Under the pieces are notes generated by a model. The model did no database searches, had not been told where the DNA came from, and saw nothing but the letters and a program-made list of their open reading frames with translations. DNA of 64,000 nucleotides from Struthio camelus (taxonomy: Eukaryota; Chordata; Aves; Struthioniformes; Struthionidae), in contig NC_090953.1 of the NCBI RefSeq assembly GCF_040807025.1, forward strand, positions 619,501 through 683,500, in the 5' to 3' direction. Positions 1-17,000 of the stretch are shown in pieces (positions within the stretch are counted from its first letter, which is position 1; each line of letters opens with the position of its first letter). The position numbers and the translations under genes were made by a program.

Positions 1-495
1 TTCCCACCCCCAGATCCCCGCTTTTCCTCCGACCGGGCTCTCAGTGCCCCAAACGGGCTGGAGCTGGGGCCCTCCCAGGCCACGCTGCTTTCCCAGCGCA
101 GCGACAGCTGGAGCCTGGCCCCGGCCTCCCCCGGGGAGCCCTCCTGCCCGCGCAGACCCTCCTGGGGCCCTGGGCGCTGGGGGGGGAGCTGGTTTGGCAG
201 CAGCCGCGGGCGTGTGGATTGGGCCCTGGCCAGGGATGGACTCCTTTGTTTGAAACCAGCCTGTCCCTGGGCCGGTGCCACATGGCTTCTCGCTCGGAGG
301 AGCCCGCGCTCCCCAGGGGCCGAGCAGCCGCGCTGGCGTGACCTCGCCTGCGAGACCGCGGTCACGGGGCGGCTCCGACCGCAGCAGGGCCGGGCCGGGG
401 GCAGGCCAGGCCCGGCGAGGCAGCGGCCGCGCTCCCGGGGCCAGCGCTGGGGCGCAGCGCTGCCCGCAGCCCCCTGCGACAGCACCGGCTCGTGC
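1..495. other. GC-rich flank upstream of IDH2, no gene recognised
   Basis: The stretch is GC-rich with many CpGs. Several open frames overlap on both strands, as expected in CpG-rich DNA. None has recognisable domains, a plausible exon structure or a family match that I know. In the human arrangement the gene beyond IDH2 on this side is SEMA4B, but I see no semaphorin exon here. It may be distal promoter or intergenic sequence. Confidence 0.5.
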
Positions 496-579
496 AAATT
501 CACGGATTCCTGGAGCAAATTTGCAGATTCCCAAAGCAAAGTCACAGATTGCTGGAGCAAAGTCACGAATTGCTGGAGT
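496..579 (+). repeat. 21-bp tandem repeat, four copies
   Basis: Four consecutive 21-bp units begin at 496, 517, 538 and 559. Each starts AAA(T/G)T and ends near GGAGC or AAAGC. Because 21 is divisible by 3, one frame reads as a seven-residue periodic peptide, but the surrounding frame has no support as a gene. The copies differ at several positions, so the array is not recent. Confidence 0.7.
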
Positions 580-719
580 GTGTTGCGTGGCAGCTCCCAG
601 CACCAGCCCTGCCCCGCTGTGCCGCCTCCTGCGGGCCCTGGCAGGGCTGGCTGCCGGCGCTGCGTCCATCCTGCTGCTGCGGGTCCCGGCTCCCCGGGCA
701 GTGCCGGAAGCAGGGACGG

Positions 720-1349
720 GGAAGGCAGTGGGCACTAGGACGGGGTGCTGGGGAAGGCAGCGGGCACCAGGACAGGGTGCCAGGGCAGGACGGCGGGCAT
801 TGGGATGGGGTGCCAGGGAAGGCAGCGGGCACCGGGACGGGGTGCCGGGGAAGGCAGCAGGCACTGGGACGGGGTGCTGGGGCAGGGCGGTGGGCACCGG
901 GACGGGGTGCCGGGTCAGGGCAGCGGGCATTGGGATGGGGTGCCAGGGAAGGCAGCGGGCACCGGGATGGGGTGCCAGGGAAGGCAGCGGGCACCAGGAC
1001 GGGGTACTGGGGCAGGACGGCGGGCACCGGGACGGGGTGCTGGGGCAGGGCGGCGGGCATTGGGATGGGGTGCCAGGGAAGGCAGTGGGCACCAGGATGG
1101 GGTGCCGGGGCAGGGCAGCGGGCACCGGGATGGGGTGTTGGAGCAGGATGGCGGGCACTGGGACGGGGTGTTGGAGCAGGGCAGTGGGCACCGGGACGGG
1201 GTGCCGGGGCAGGGCAGCGGGCACCGGGACGGGGTGTTGGAGCAGGATGGCAGGCACCGGGACGGGGTGCCGGGGCAGGACAGCGGGCACCGGGACGGGG
1301 TGCTGGGGCAGGGCGGCGGGCACCGGGACGGGGTGCCGGGGCAGGGCGG
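720..1349 (+). repeat. 32/33-bp G-rich minisatellite, about 19 copies
   Basis: Units of 32 or 33 bp repeat head to tail. They share a core like GCGGGCACCGGGACGGGGTG followed by a variable TGGGGCAGG or CAGGGAAGG part. The mix of 32- and 33-bp units shifts the frame repeatedly, which is why long repetitive open frames appear in several registers on both strands; these are not genes. The + strand is G-rich with frequent runs of three to four G. The array lies about 1.4 kb upstream of the IDH2 start. Confidence 0.85.
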
Positions 1350-1889
1350 CGGCGGGGCCCCCGCGAGCCCCCGTTCCCGGGGCGCCGGCCCCCCGGGCGC
1401 GCAGCTGGCTGGCCGCGGGCCTGCGCTCTGGTTAACGTTCAAGGCAGGCGTGCGTCAGCGCGGCCCTGCCTCCCCCGCAGCCCCCCGCCGGGGCGGGCGG
1501 CTCCAGCCGGGCTGTTTGTCCGCTCTCCTCCCTGCGGCGGGACCTGCCTGGCCCCCGCAGCTAAAAAAAGCCAGCAGCAGCTCGGGCCGCGCAGACAAGG
1601 GGCAGCGAGCCTGCGGGCCCGGCGGCCCCGCTGCTCCCGGCCCGGGGCGCGCCGCTGCCCAGCGGTGTCCGGCGGGGCCGGGGGAGCAGCCGCCGCCGCC
1701 GCCCCGGCCCCCGCGAGCCCGGGACCCCGCGAGCCCGGCCGCCCGGCCCGCTCCGTCCCGCCGCCCTGAGTCATGCGCTGGCAACGCACAAAATCCCTTG
1801 TTTCTATCTAGGGAAGCTGGAGCCGGCTCCAAGCGCTCGGCTGAGCTGGCAGCGTCCCCCTGGCGCGCACGTGCGGGAGCCGCGTCCCA
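1350..1889. other. CpG-rich DNA between two tandem arrays
   Basis: This is unique CpG-rich sequence between the 32/33-bp minisatellite and the pentamer array. Open frames exist on both strands but are compositional. No exon of a known gene was recognised. It may be part of the distal IDH2 CpG island. Confidence 0.4.
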
Positions 1890-2620
1890 CCGGGCCGGGC
1901 CGGGCCGGGCCGAGCCGGGCTGAGCCCAGCCAAGCCGAGGCGAGCTGGGCCAGACTGAGCTGAGCCGAGCCGAGCCGGGCTGAGCCAAGCTGGGCCGAGC
2001 CGAGCCGAGCCGGGCTGAGCCAAGCTGGGCCGAGCCGAGCCGAGCCGGGCTGAGCTGGGCCGGGCTGAGCCAAGCCAGACTGAGCCAAGCTGAGCTGGGC
2101 CGGGCCGAGCTGAGCTGAGCTGAGCCGAGCTGGACTGAGCCCAGCCGGGTCGAGCCGAGCCGAGCCAAGCTGGGCTGGGCTGGACTGAGCCGAGCTGAGC
2201 CGGGCCGGGCCGAGCTGAGCTGAGCTGAGCCGAGCTGGGCTGAGCCAAGCTGGGACAAGTCGGGCCACGCCGGGCTGAGCTGGGCCGGGCTGAGCCAAGC
2301 CAGACTGAGCCAAGCTGAGCTGGGCCGGGCCGAGCTGAGCTGAGCTGAGCCGAGCTGGGCTGAGCCAAGCTGGGACAAGTCGGGCCAAGCCGAGCCGAGC
2401 TGGGCTGAACCGAGCTGAGCTGGGCCAGGCCAGGTCGAGCCGAGCTAGGCTGGGCCGAGCCGGGCTGAGCCGGGCCAAGCTGTGCCGGGCTGAGCTGAGC
2501 TGAACCGAGTCCCACTGGGCCAGGCCAAGCCGAGCCGAGCCGGGCTGGGCTGAGCCGAGTCCCACTGGGCCGGGCCAAGCCGAACTGAACCGAGTCCCGC
2601 CGAGCCGGGCCGAGCCGGGC
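1890..2620 (+). repeat. Pentanucleotide array (GAGCY/GGGCY)n
   Basis: About 730 bp consist almost entirely of five-base units GAGCC, GAGCT, GGGCC, GGGCT and AAGCY, in blocks that themselves recur; for example the blocks around 2040-2120 and 2280-2330 are near-copies. The motif set resembles the pentamers of mammalian immunoglobulin switch regions, but there is no immunoglobulin locus here. The array ends just before the IDH2 promoter. The long minus-strand frames through it, rich in Ala, Arg, Ser, Leu and Pro, are repeat translations rather than genes. Confidence 0.85.
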
Positions 2621-2844
2621 AGTGCGGTGTCCCCCGGCCCTTGACGAGCGCGGCCGCTGCGGCCGGGGGACACCGGCCCCGGGGACACGGACCCGCGGGG
2701 ACACCGGCCGCGGGCACCCGCCCCTCGGGGGGCCCCGGCGGCGGCGGGGCAGGGCCGGGCCGGGCCGAGCGCGGGCACCGCCCCGAGGCGGAGCCATCCC
2801 CGCCCGCCGCCGCCGCCGCCGCCGCCGCGTCCCCGCGCCCCGCC
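2621..2844 (+). promoter_or_regulatory. IDH2: IDH2 core promoter and 5' UTR (CpG island)
   Basis: The sequence is very CpG-rich with GGGGC and GGGC boxes and no TATA box, as expected of a housekeeping promoter. A GCC triplet run (about 2805-2828) lies just before the start codon and would be in the 5' UTR. The ATG at 2845 has a near-perfect Kozak context (GCCATGG). I cannot locate the exact transcription start from sequence alone. Confidence 0.6.
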
Positions 2845-7654
<4,810 letters not shown>

Positions 7655-7945
7655 AGGAGGCCCTTTCTCAGCAGGGAGGGGGGTGTCTGTGTGTGCGTGG
7701 TGCCAGGCATTTACCTCATTTTTAACAAGATAGGGAGCGGACGCCGCCTTTAGCTCACTGACTTGGCTCAGGAACATTTGGAATAATTTTTATAAGCAGT
7801 TTTCCTACGAGTGTTTTTAAAGTATTTCTAGCAGGGGTTTGTAGGAAAGGGGCTGGGGAGGGCTGCCCTTCACCATGCTGTAATTTATGTAACCTCTGAC
7901 CTCATGGTGCCAAACATAGCAATTAAACACTTCACAGGCCCACGG
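7655..7945 (+). other. IDH2: IDH2 3' UTR
   Basis: The stop codon TAG is at 7652-7654. The following AT-richer sequence runs to ATTAAA at 7922-7927, a common variant polyadenylation signal. A GT-rich downstream element (GTGTGCGTGGTGG) follows within about 30 bases, placing cleavage near 7940. The resulting 3' UTR of about 290 bases is short. Confidence 0.7.
7922..7927 (+). terminator. IDH2: IDH2 polyadenylation signal ATTAAA
   Basis: This is the most frequent variant hexamer, about 270 bases after the stop. It is followed by a GT-rich downstream element at about 7945-7960. No canonical AATAAA occurs between it and the stop codon. Confidence 0.65.
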
Positions 7946-8104
7946 TGTGCGTGGTGGACAGGTGCAGGCCTGGGCGCGTGGCACTGCTGCCCTCCCGCGG
8001 CCGCGCCGCTCCTGGGGCCTGCCTGGCAGGCAGGCAGGCAGGGGCGGGCTTCCTGCTGGCCCTGTCCTCCCTGCCCAGGCGCAGGAGGCAGGCAGCCAGC
8101 CAGC

Positions 8105-11038
8105 TAAAGAATATTCATTTATTTAGAATTATTGCTAAACAACTCTTCAAACCAAGGAGATCAAAAAAACACAGTAGGGCTTTGCACAAGAGACGGCTGA
8201 ACCACTCTGCATACACAACGCAGTAACGTAATGGAGTCACAGGAGCTGCACAGCTTGCAGGCATCCTCTGTACAACTACTGCTGCGAGCCACAGCCCCTC
8301 TGGGGGAGAGGCACTGACCACATCCTCCAGCAGCACCCTCTGCCTCGTCTCCACGAGCTGCTAGAGCGAACCCTGGTGCTGACTAGCCCCAGGGCTGTGC
8401 CGCGTGCCTCCCGGAGCTCTGCCCCGCCAGCCTGGGGTACGCAGCGGACGCTGCTACCTTGGCAGCGGTGAAGGCTCTTCCTGCTCGGCTTCCCTAACCT
8501 ATCTGCTCCTGGGCCCCAGCCTGGCTCGGGAGGGGATGCTCCTCACAGCCACTGCCTGTGGCGCAAGCGTGTTTTGTTTTGTTTTTTTTGGTAACCAGGG
8601 ACAGAGGTAGTTTGTGGGGGATATGCTGTGCTATCTCAAAGCACAGAAGTCGATTGGGGTAGGGGGCTGTACTGCCAAACTGGCTGAGCTCTCTGCTGCT
8701 TGGGGAAGCTCAGTGCCTTCTCCATCCTGCCCTAAGTCTGGAGAAAGTTACTCCACCGGCAGGAAGAAGGCAAGAGCAAAGCTGGGGGCCCTAGCAATGA
8801 ATGCTGCACTGCACCTTGCTGGGGGGCTCTGGGCACAGAGCCTGGAGCTGGCCATGAGCCCTGCCAGGGAAAGTGCCGAGTTGCATCACCTGCTCTCAGA
8901 GCTGGTGTTCTTCACCAGCATGACCTGTTTGGTGACAGGGGATAGGCATCCCCCTCTGGCTATGCTAGCCCACTAACTGAGGGGGCAAGGCAGGTGCTTA
9001 GCTTCACTTTCACAGCAACCACAAAGAGACACCCCCTCAGCCAGGGAACGGGGACCTACAACACTATTTGGCAGCACCCACAAATCCTGATGGGCCTTGA
9101 GCAAGGCAGGCAGCATGCAACCCACCCCAGCAAAGAGCTGCCAGGGCAGGCACATGGCTGTGCTGGCCCAACAGCCTGCGCTGAGAGCAGCATGCTTGCT
9201 CTGCCCTGAGAGGTGTTGCTACCCCCTCATCAGGGGAGCCTCCCAGCAGTGTGCGTGTAGGCAGAGGGTTAGCTAAGGTTCTCTTGGACTCTGTGCAAAT
9301 ACTGCTACTTCTTCCCCAGGAAGCTCCCCTCCGCTCTGTCTCTGGAATCATGGTTTGCCTCCAGGTCTTGGGCCTGCTGCAGCCTCCCTGAACTCTCTAG
9401 TGCCTGCTGGGGTTACGAACAGCGTGGGGCACGCTTGTGAGAGCGGTGCTCTGTGCTGGGCAGGCGTGCGTGTGCTGCCCCCTGCTCCCTCTTTGCAGCA
9501 GAGGGGATGGGAACACAGGCACCGCAGTTGCCACCTTTGCCTCCCATCACTTCTGGCATGTTTCTCTTCCCTCCCTCCACAGCATCTGAGAGTCAGTTAG
9601 GCAAGCCAGCAGCCCAAGGGCTGTATTTCCAGAACAAAACCCTTTTCCTGAACTCTGAACGCCTCTGTTCCTTGGTGGGATGGTTGAGACTGGAGAAGCT
9701 CAAAGGGGTCAAGAGATAGTGCCTATAGCATATACAGCAGCTTTGGTTCATTAGCCACAGGCCCTGCCTCCTTACTCAGTAGACCAACACGGCTGCTTTC
9801 CTGCAGCTAGCAGGACATCTCTCTTTGGTCCTCAGCCCTCCCTCAGGAGCCCTGAGTTCCAATGCAGCCTGCTCTGCTTGCAGCTTCACAGATCACACAC
9901 ATTACACAGGTTTACAAAGAACGTTGGTTGAAGGAAACTGAACTCAGTGAAAAGATAAGTCCAACCACGCAGCACATCTGAAAAAAATAAATTACTTTCA
10001 AAATACCATCATTTGCTCAAGGTGAACAGGGTTTGCCTTCCATTAAATACGTTGCTCTCTAAAGCTGCTCTGTTCAGAGCTGCTGCTTCCACCGAGCTTT
10101 GCAATTAGTTTGTAAGAAAATATTCTGTTTTGTATGTGCCCTGTGGCCTCTCTTGGGTCGCCACAGTTTTGTCTGCATCAGCTTGCACCTGATGCTGAAA
10201 CAATCACAACTGTTCTCACCTGCTGAAGAGACAGTGAAAGAGCAGGAAATGCAAAACAGCTTCCTTTCTGCTTGACTTCTTGCAGGTAGAGGGGCTTCTG
10301 CCCTGCTGGGTGTTCAAAAGGCAGGAGTAAAGGCCTGATGGTTACAGGCTGATCTGCAACCACAGCACAGCTGATTAGGGAGGACTCAGGAGGTAGAGTA
10401 ATTAGTAATGCTCATCATCTTCTGGGATGTGCCTTCCCCTGCCTGCAGCTTCAAGTATGCTTTCTGGAGAACTCTAGTGTACAAGCAAGGGTGAACACCA
10501 GAGTCAAGTCGTGGCTTGTCACTAAAAGGAGCTCAGCCAGGGGCAGGCAGGAGTACAGAACAGTGAAGGGAGTTCAATGCTGGGCAGGTGAGCTGCAAGC
10601 ACCAAGTGCGCAGCTCTGACGCTCCCTCTCGGGGTGAGTGGGGAAGAAGGGGCCCTGAGAGGGAATGATCCAAGTGACAGTAAAAGCTCAACCAAATCTC
10701 TGCAGCGGCCTCAAAACATCCTAGAACTGAGCCCTTAATGGCTCAGTACACCAGCTCTGAGCGCTCACAGCAGGTAGCTACCGCTGCCTTGTGCCACCTC
10801 CAGCCTCTGCTCCTTCCTTTGCCCCAGCAAAGGTTTAGGACATCCCTGTTTCCTCCTTCACCCACTTAGCTTGAGCCTCCCCCCTCTCATGGGGCAGTGG
10901 TGCAGGTCTGTTCCAGATGCTGCAGGGAGTGACAGCCTGTCAGCAGTGTGACAGGAGCTCCTCTTACCAAATAAAGTCCAAGCAGGTCACTGGCAGCCTT
11001 CTTCCAGTGTGCTCTGGGCCTGCTGCCCTGTCGCTCAG
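8105..11038 (-). other. ZNF710: Probable ZNF710 3' UTR
   Basis: The interval lies between the ZNF710 stop codon (11039-11041) and the AATAAA at 8118-8123. It has no splice-consistent open frame with domain similarity, and the frames above 60 codons are non-periodic and unrelated to known proteins. It ranges from GC-rich (8.1-9.6 kb) to AT-richer (9.9-10.4 kb). A long 3' UTR is the simplest reading, though part of it could be intergenic. Confidence 0.5.
8118..8123 (-). terminator. ZNF710: ZNF710 polyadenylation signal AATAAA (minus strand)
   Basis: TTTATT on the + strand is AATAAA on the - strand. It is the last such signal before the convergent IDH2 3' end. If used, ZNF710 has a 3' UTR of about 2.9 kb and the two genes end within about 170 bp of each other. 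An earlier site could also be used. Confidence 0.55.
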
Positions 11039-14000
11039 CTACAACATGTTGTAATAAGCCATCTCCTTCATAGCCTGCTCTGTCAGTGCGTTCTCATCCG
11101 GAGGGTTCCTCACCCCTCTGTAGTCGTAAGAGTTCTCCTCCTCATAGTCTTCCATTTCCTGCTGGCTGTCCAGCTCAGCTGGATCTGTCCCGGCCAGGTC
11201 CATCATGGTATCTAGAAGATAACGCATGGAAAAAAACAAACAAACAAAAAAACACCAGATGCTGCACCTGCCCCACATCTGCTGCCACAGAAAGGCAATG
11301 CTGGGGCATGTCTAGCTCTAGAAACAGAGGCCTCTGCTCAGACCGTCTTTTAAGCTGCAAAAAGCTGTCAAAAATCTAACCCTAAAGAATCAAAGCTAAG
11401 GGATTTAGCTATCACTCAAGTAGGCAGAGATTGGGGCCCTCCCGGTTTAGTGAGAGAAGGGCTCAAGTCCTGCCAGCAACTCCAAACATTCCCAGCTACT
11501 TGCAGTAGCAGGGACCAGTCACAGAAGAGAGCACTGCGGGCCTGCAGAACTACTACACAAAGTGTAGCCTGTACATATATGCTCACCCTGCAGATGCATG
11601 CCCTACTATTAGGTCTGCCAGCACCCGTGCTCCGTGCTGAATGTAGATGTACAGCACCCTTCCTACAGGATCCAAACAATAAAAGCTGAAGGCGGCGGCG
11701 AGGAGGAGGAAGAACACACAGGGAGGATTACAGACCTCAGAAAACTCCAGCTGCTGGTAAGCATTCTCTGAGTTCTTATCCACGTACTTATACTCACTGC
11801 CTGTGCCTCAAAGCACTGCACCCACGTCCACTGTTACTCAGGAGCAGATCCTGGATATTGGCTGAACCTAGTCTGAAATGAAAATTTTCTGAGGTTGAAA
11901 GGAAGAGAAAGAAAGAACAGAAAAAAGCAGAAACAGGAGGATCCTGCTGGATCTGTTGAGTACACACTCAAGCTGTATGTCAAGATAGCAAGACAGACTG
12001 TGGATGAAAGAGGTAGAATGCATCTGCAGTTCCGTCCTTACAAAACAAGGGTGATCCTGGTGCGAGATTGCTGCCAGGAGCACCCGAGCTGATGCCTGAC
12101 ACTGGGTGCTGAGATATACGCCCAATAGCGGGACCTCCTTCTGGGAGCTGAGCCCGACAGCTGTACCAGGGGACGTGCAATACACACTCGTGTTCTTTTC
12201 CCCTTATATCCACTGCTGAGCACAAGGAGAGGCAGCACTTCCAAACGCTCTATGAGCGTCACTGCTGTCTGGGCCCTGAGCGCGCTAGCAGGCCTTAATG
12301 GCCCTGGCCAGCCTTCAGGCCCCACCCGGGCTGTGCCGTAGGAGTGCTGGCCTCCAGCTCAGCCACAGCCTTGCCCCTGCCTGGCCATGGGCCCTCTTCA
12401 TCTAGACCCAAATTGCAGACGGGCTTCCCAGCCTGACCTTGGACCTGCCTCGCCACCATGAACTCGCCTGGTGAGCTCAACTCTTGGCTGAACCTAGCCC
12501 TGATCTCTCGGTCTGCTCTGCTTAGGTGCTGTGGGGCTGGCCCCAGCTGGCGAGGCCCCTGCCCTGCCAGCCACGTTATTGTGCTCAGCTCCTGGCTCCC
12601 TGTCGCTCAGGGGGCAACGGCCCCCACTGCTCCCTGGCAACAGGGTCCATAGCGCATGCTAACAGCACGCTCACACCCAGCACGCTAAGTCCAAGGAGAA
12701 CACTAATGGTTCCGCTGTTCATTAATGCGGCAGGAGCCTGACACGTGGGATCTCCTCTTCGCTCCAGCATGCCTTTGGATAGGTAAAGAGGGGGCACCTA
12801 GGACAAGAACAAAGATTTACTTCTCTTCCCCTACAAATCCTTTCTGACTGAAAGTGAAATCAGTGTCACCAGAGGGCACCTGTCCTGTCCAGAGAAGCAG
12901 AAGCCTCAATGGCTCCTTGAGGAGCTAATTAACCTTTCCGATCGCCTTTGGTACCTTTCCATTGCTGCCTGTGGGAGGACGGGTGTCACACGCGCAACAT
13001 CTGCAGGGCAGGGTTTCACAATCAGAACACAGGAAGGAGGAGAGGCTTGGGAGACAACGATGTGTCACCATTTGTTCCTGGCAGAATGAGCCAACTAAGG
13101 GCAGCTCTTGACATAACAGGACCTGAGCTCTCTGAAAGGCGATTGCCAAAGCAGCTGCAGCACAGTCCAGCTACCAAAGCAAACATCCTGCCAAGACTGA
13201 GGCGTTCCTCGGAGCCTCCAGGCAGCAGCCTAAGCAGATAAGATTGCTGTGACCAGCTTTTAATAGTCAGTACCAGCTCCTGGCCATAGACTTGAGCACA
13301 GCCTGCACCTACCTTGGCTGTCCAGGCTGATGTCCATAACCCCATGTTTGACCTTCATGTGCCGGCTCAGGTTGCCCTTCAGGTTGAACTTGCTGGAGCA
13401 GTAGGGACACTTGAAGGGCTTGCTCCCAGCATGCAGGTGCATGTGGCCCAGCAGGTTGTACATGCGGTTGAAGGATTTCCCACAAACCTAAGAACAATAT
13501 TCTTCTGATTAGCAAGGCCTATTTTTCTGCCACTGCTGATGGTATGACACTCCTCCTGTGCCCCCCCCCCCCCCAGCAAAGGGGGTCAGCCAGCAGGCAG
13601 TTGCCTTTGACAGCTCATCCTGCCTCAGGGACTTGGGTTTTTCAAATCAGACCTCACTCCTGGGGTCCCCTGATTATTCCCACTAATTTCCAAGACTAAT
13701 CGGACTGCTTCCCTCCTCATCTCCCACTCCTTTTGTGGGAGGCCTTGAGAATGAGGCGCTGGTATTTTTGTGAGCTCCAGTGCTCATGAAATCCAGCTTG
13801 TGTCTAGCACTGGTTAAAGACAGACAGGTACTAATTATTCTTCTCTGGCAGTTCTGTCGATACCTTCCATCCAGAACAGCTGCCTCCCTACTGTTGTAGC
13901 TCTGAGCAGAAACCGCAAGTCAGGGCGAGCTGTTTGCCAATGTGAACAGAGGGAGGCATCACAAAACAGCATTTGTCTGGCTGGGGACGCAACCCAGAGA

Positions 14001-17000
14001 GGCTGGTGTCTCTCTGGGAGCAAAGAGCAGAGCGCCAGGGCCCCTGTGCTATTACCCAGAAGGATTTACAGACACCCAATGGTACCTTGCATTTGAATGG
14101 CTTCACCGGTGAGTGCACAATCATATGGGTCTTGAGCGTCTGCTTCTGCACAAATGTCTTGAAGCAGATGTGACACTGGTACGGACGGACACTGGTGTGT
14201 ATGAGCATGTGCCGCTTCATGTTGGCCTGCAGGGTGAACTCCCGCCCACACACCTCACACTTGAATTCTTTCACACCCTGGAAGGGTTATAGAAAAGCGT
14301 GAGCACCTGGGCAGAGCAGCGGAAGGCAGGGCAATACCCTGCAGGGTGCATGAGCTGCCTGAATCCCAGTGTGGGTATCAGTGAGAGCCAGATCCCAGGG
14401 CTGCCATGAGGGTATCAGCTCTAGGGCATGGAACCAGAGGGGACTTTCTGAACAGGTCACAGGAGCTTGGGGCACACGGTATGGTGTTTCTCACAGAGCC
14501 GAGACCAGCACTCCTAAACGGTCTCTGGGGCTGGCTCCTCGAGGCAGGCTGTAGTTCAGTAACTCTCAGCTGACAGAATGTAAGTAGTGGGTGTGTGTGC
14601 ATGTGTGTGAGAGAGAGAGATTTACCCTAATCAGCACGTCTGCACCTTCCCCAAAGTGTTTCCTGCTTCCTTCTTTCTGCCTTTTCTGCAAATGCAGAGC
14701 TAGGCACTACCAGAGCCTTGGCCTGTCCCTTCTAGCTGCCCTGGGAGTTTAATTCCCACTGTATGATACTCCACTATTCAGGTTCCCATTTCCTGCCTTG
14801 CTTACAGATACCATCTCTCAATAGTGCTAGAAACGCATTTTACTTGGAAAAGCCTGTATTAAATCTGTGCCTTGGGAATGAGAGTGGGAGCAGCTCAGCA
14901 AAGCAGTGCCCTGTGCTGGGAAGTGGAAAGGAGCTGTCTGGAAAGCACTGCCTTCCTGAAGCAGACCTTGCAGTGCAGCACATTTGCAAACCTTGCCTGA
15001 GCCCTGTGGCAGACCCTGCAGCATGTAGGAAGTCTGCTGGAAAGAGCGTGGCTGGACACACTCTGCAAGAGGTGCATCTGGCTGTTAGATCCAGCTTTGC
15101 TCTCTGGCTAAAATGGGCCAATCGCTCTCTCTTGAAAGAGCTCCTGAAAAAGAGCCAACGCCTCAGTCAGATCCCCTCGGGAGGGGCTGCAGAAACAGAC
15201 TGGCCAGGGTCCAGCAAGTCACTGTCCCTGCACCAGCAGTAAGGAAGGAAGGTGTGAAAGCCTCCCTTCCATAAGGATGAAAGCCCCTCAGAGAGAGAGA
15301 GGGGAGGCTGGACAGTCCCAGAAACCCTGCCAATAAAGGTAACTGTCATTTTATTCCAAATTAATGGTTTGTAACAACCGCTAACCACCAGCTGCCGGGT
15401 GCCTCCACCCACCACCCATCTCTCCCAGAGGCCATCACAGGGATGATCAGAGCACCACGGGAACTGAGGTAGTTCCCTCTCCCTCAGCACTCATGGCCTG
15501 GGGCCAACACTTCCCCACCGGGCGATGGAAGGGGAAGTGCCTCTCGGGCCCAGCTGCCGTCCCGCTTAGTCTGCGGTGCGCTCAGCCCTGGGACCTACCT
15601 TGTGGGTGAGCGAGTGCTGCTTGAGGTGGTGGATCTGGCTGAACTCCATGCCGCACTCCGTGCAGACAAAGGGCCGGACGTTCTGGTGCTTCAGCATGTG
15701 GTTCTGCAGCTGGCTGCGGTAGTGGAATGACTTGTTGCACTCTAGGCACTGGTAGAGCGTGGGCCCCTGGTGCGTGGAGAGGTGGCGCTTCAGCTGCGTG
15801 AGCGTGGAGAAGTCCAGGCCGCACTCCACGCACACGTGGCAACGGCCGTTCTCGTGCTTCACCTCGTGTGCCTTCAGCTCGCTGGGGTAGGCGAAGCCCC
15901 TCCCGCAGAACTGGCAGCTGTATGGCTTGATGTCGGTGTGCAGCAGCATGTGTCTCTTCAGGTGGCTGGTCTGCGTGAACGCCTTGTTGCACACCTCGCA
16001 CTTGTGCGGCCGGGTGCCCTGGTGGGTCAGCAAGTGTGTCTGCAGGTGGCTGGGCTGCTTGAAGAGCTTGTTGCAGTGCGGGCAGGAGTGGGGCTTGATG
16101 CCATTGTGGCCCAGGATGTGGGTCACCAGGTTGTACTTCGAAGTGTAGGATTTCTCGCACATACGGCACTGCCAGCGCTTCTGGCGATCTCCCGCCTCCA
16201 CCAGGTATGAGTCATCAATCTGCACGTTGATGTCCAGGCGGTCCAGTTGGGCCTTCTTGTTGCGCTCACTGTTGGCTCCAGCTGCATCTGTGTCAAACTC
16301 CCCAGGCTCCTGCCATATAAAGCCCTGCTCGTTCTTCACCTGCTCTGGTGACTCTGGTACAGGGGCTTCTGCATCGCTCAGAGATGGGGCATTTGCCTCA
16401 AACGCGCACTCAGTCCGCAGGGCCTCTGCGCCAGTGCTCTCCGGCGCGCCGCCCAGGCTGGCCTCTGCGATGCCCACCTGAACGGGGTCCCGAAAGCGAT
16501 GCTCATAGCTCCCAAGCTCCAGCTCCTGGCGCACATGTCTACGCAGGTGCCGAAGGCGCCGGGGCTTCCTGCTGAAGGCGCTGAGGTCAATCATCTTCAT
16601 GGTGCTGCTCTGCACCGTCTTCTCGTGGCTGGAGTCTTCAAAAGCAGGTGGGTGACTGTGCTGCAGTTTCTCTTTGTCTTCTCCAGGGAGAGACACTTCA
16701 TACACTACCTCTTCTTCTGCCTCAGCCTTTTCACACTTGACTTTGGGCACCAGCCTCACGGGAGGCCGTTTTCTCCTCCGGGCATGCTTTTCAAATGACG
16801 ACTCTGCCTCTAACGCTTCCTCTTCCTGTGCTTCCCCTTGCGCCTGCCCCTCGTGCTCCAGCCTGTCGTCACCTTCTGGCTCCTCTGGCTCAACTGTTGC
16901 AGTGTCCGAAAGTTCGCTTCCCAGCACTGGGAAGAAGCCCCCAGGGCTGATGGTGGCCCCAAAAAGCTCATTCTCAGACACCAAGCCCAGAACTGCTGCC

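Noticed and set aside
275-1435. Long open frames (about 390-425 codons) across the 32/33-bp minisatellite
   Set aside because: They are open in several frames and both strands because of the repeat; no splice sites, domains or plausible start support them.
1890-2620. A true immunoglobulin switch region
   Set aside because: No immunoglobulin exons are nearby; the flanking gene is IDH2. Only the pentamer vocabulary is shared.
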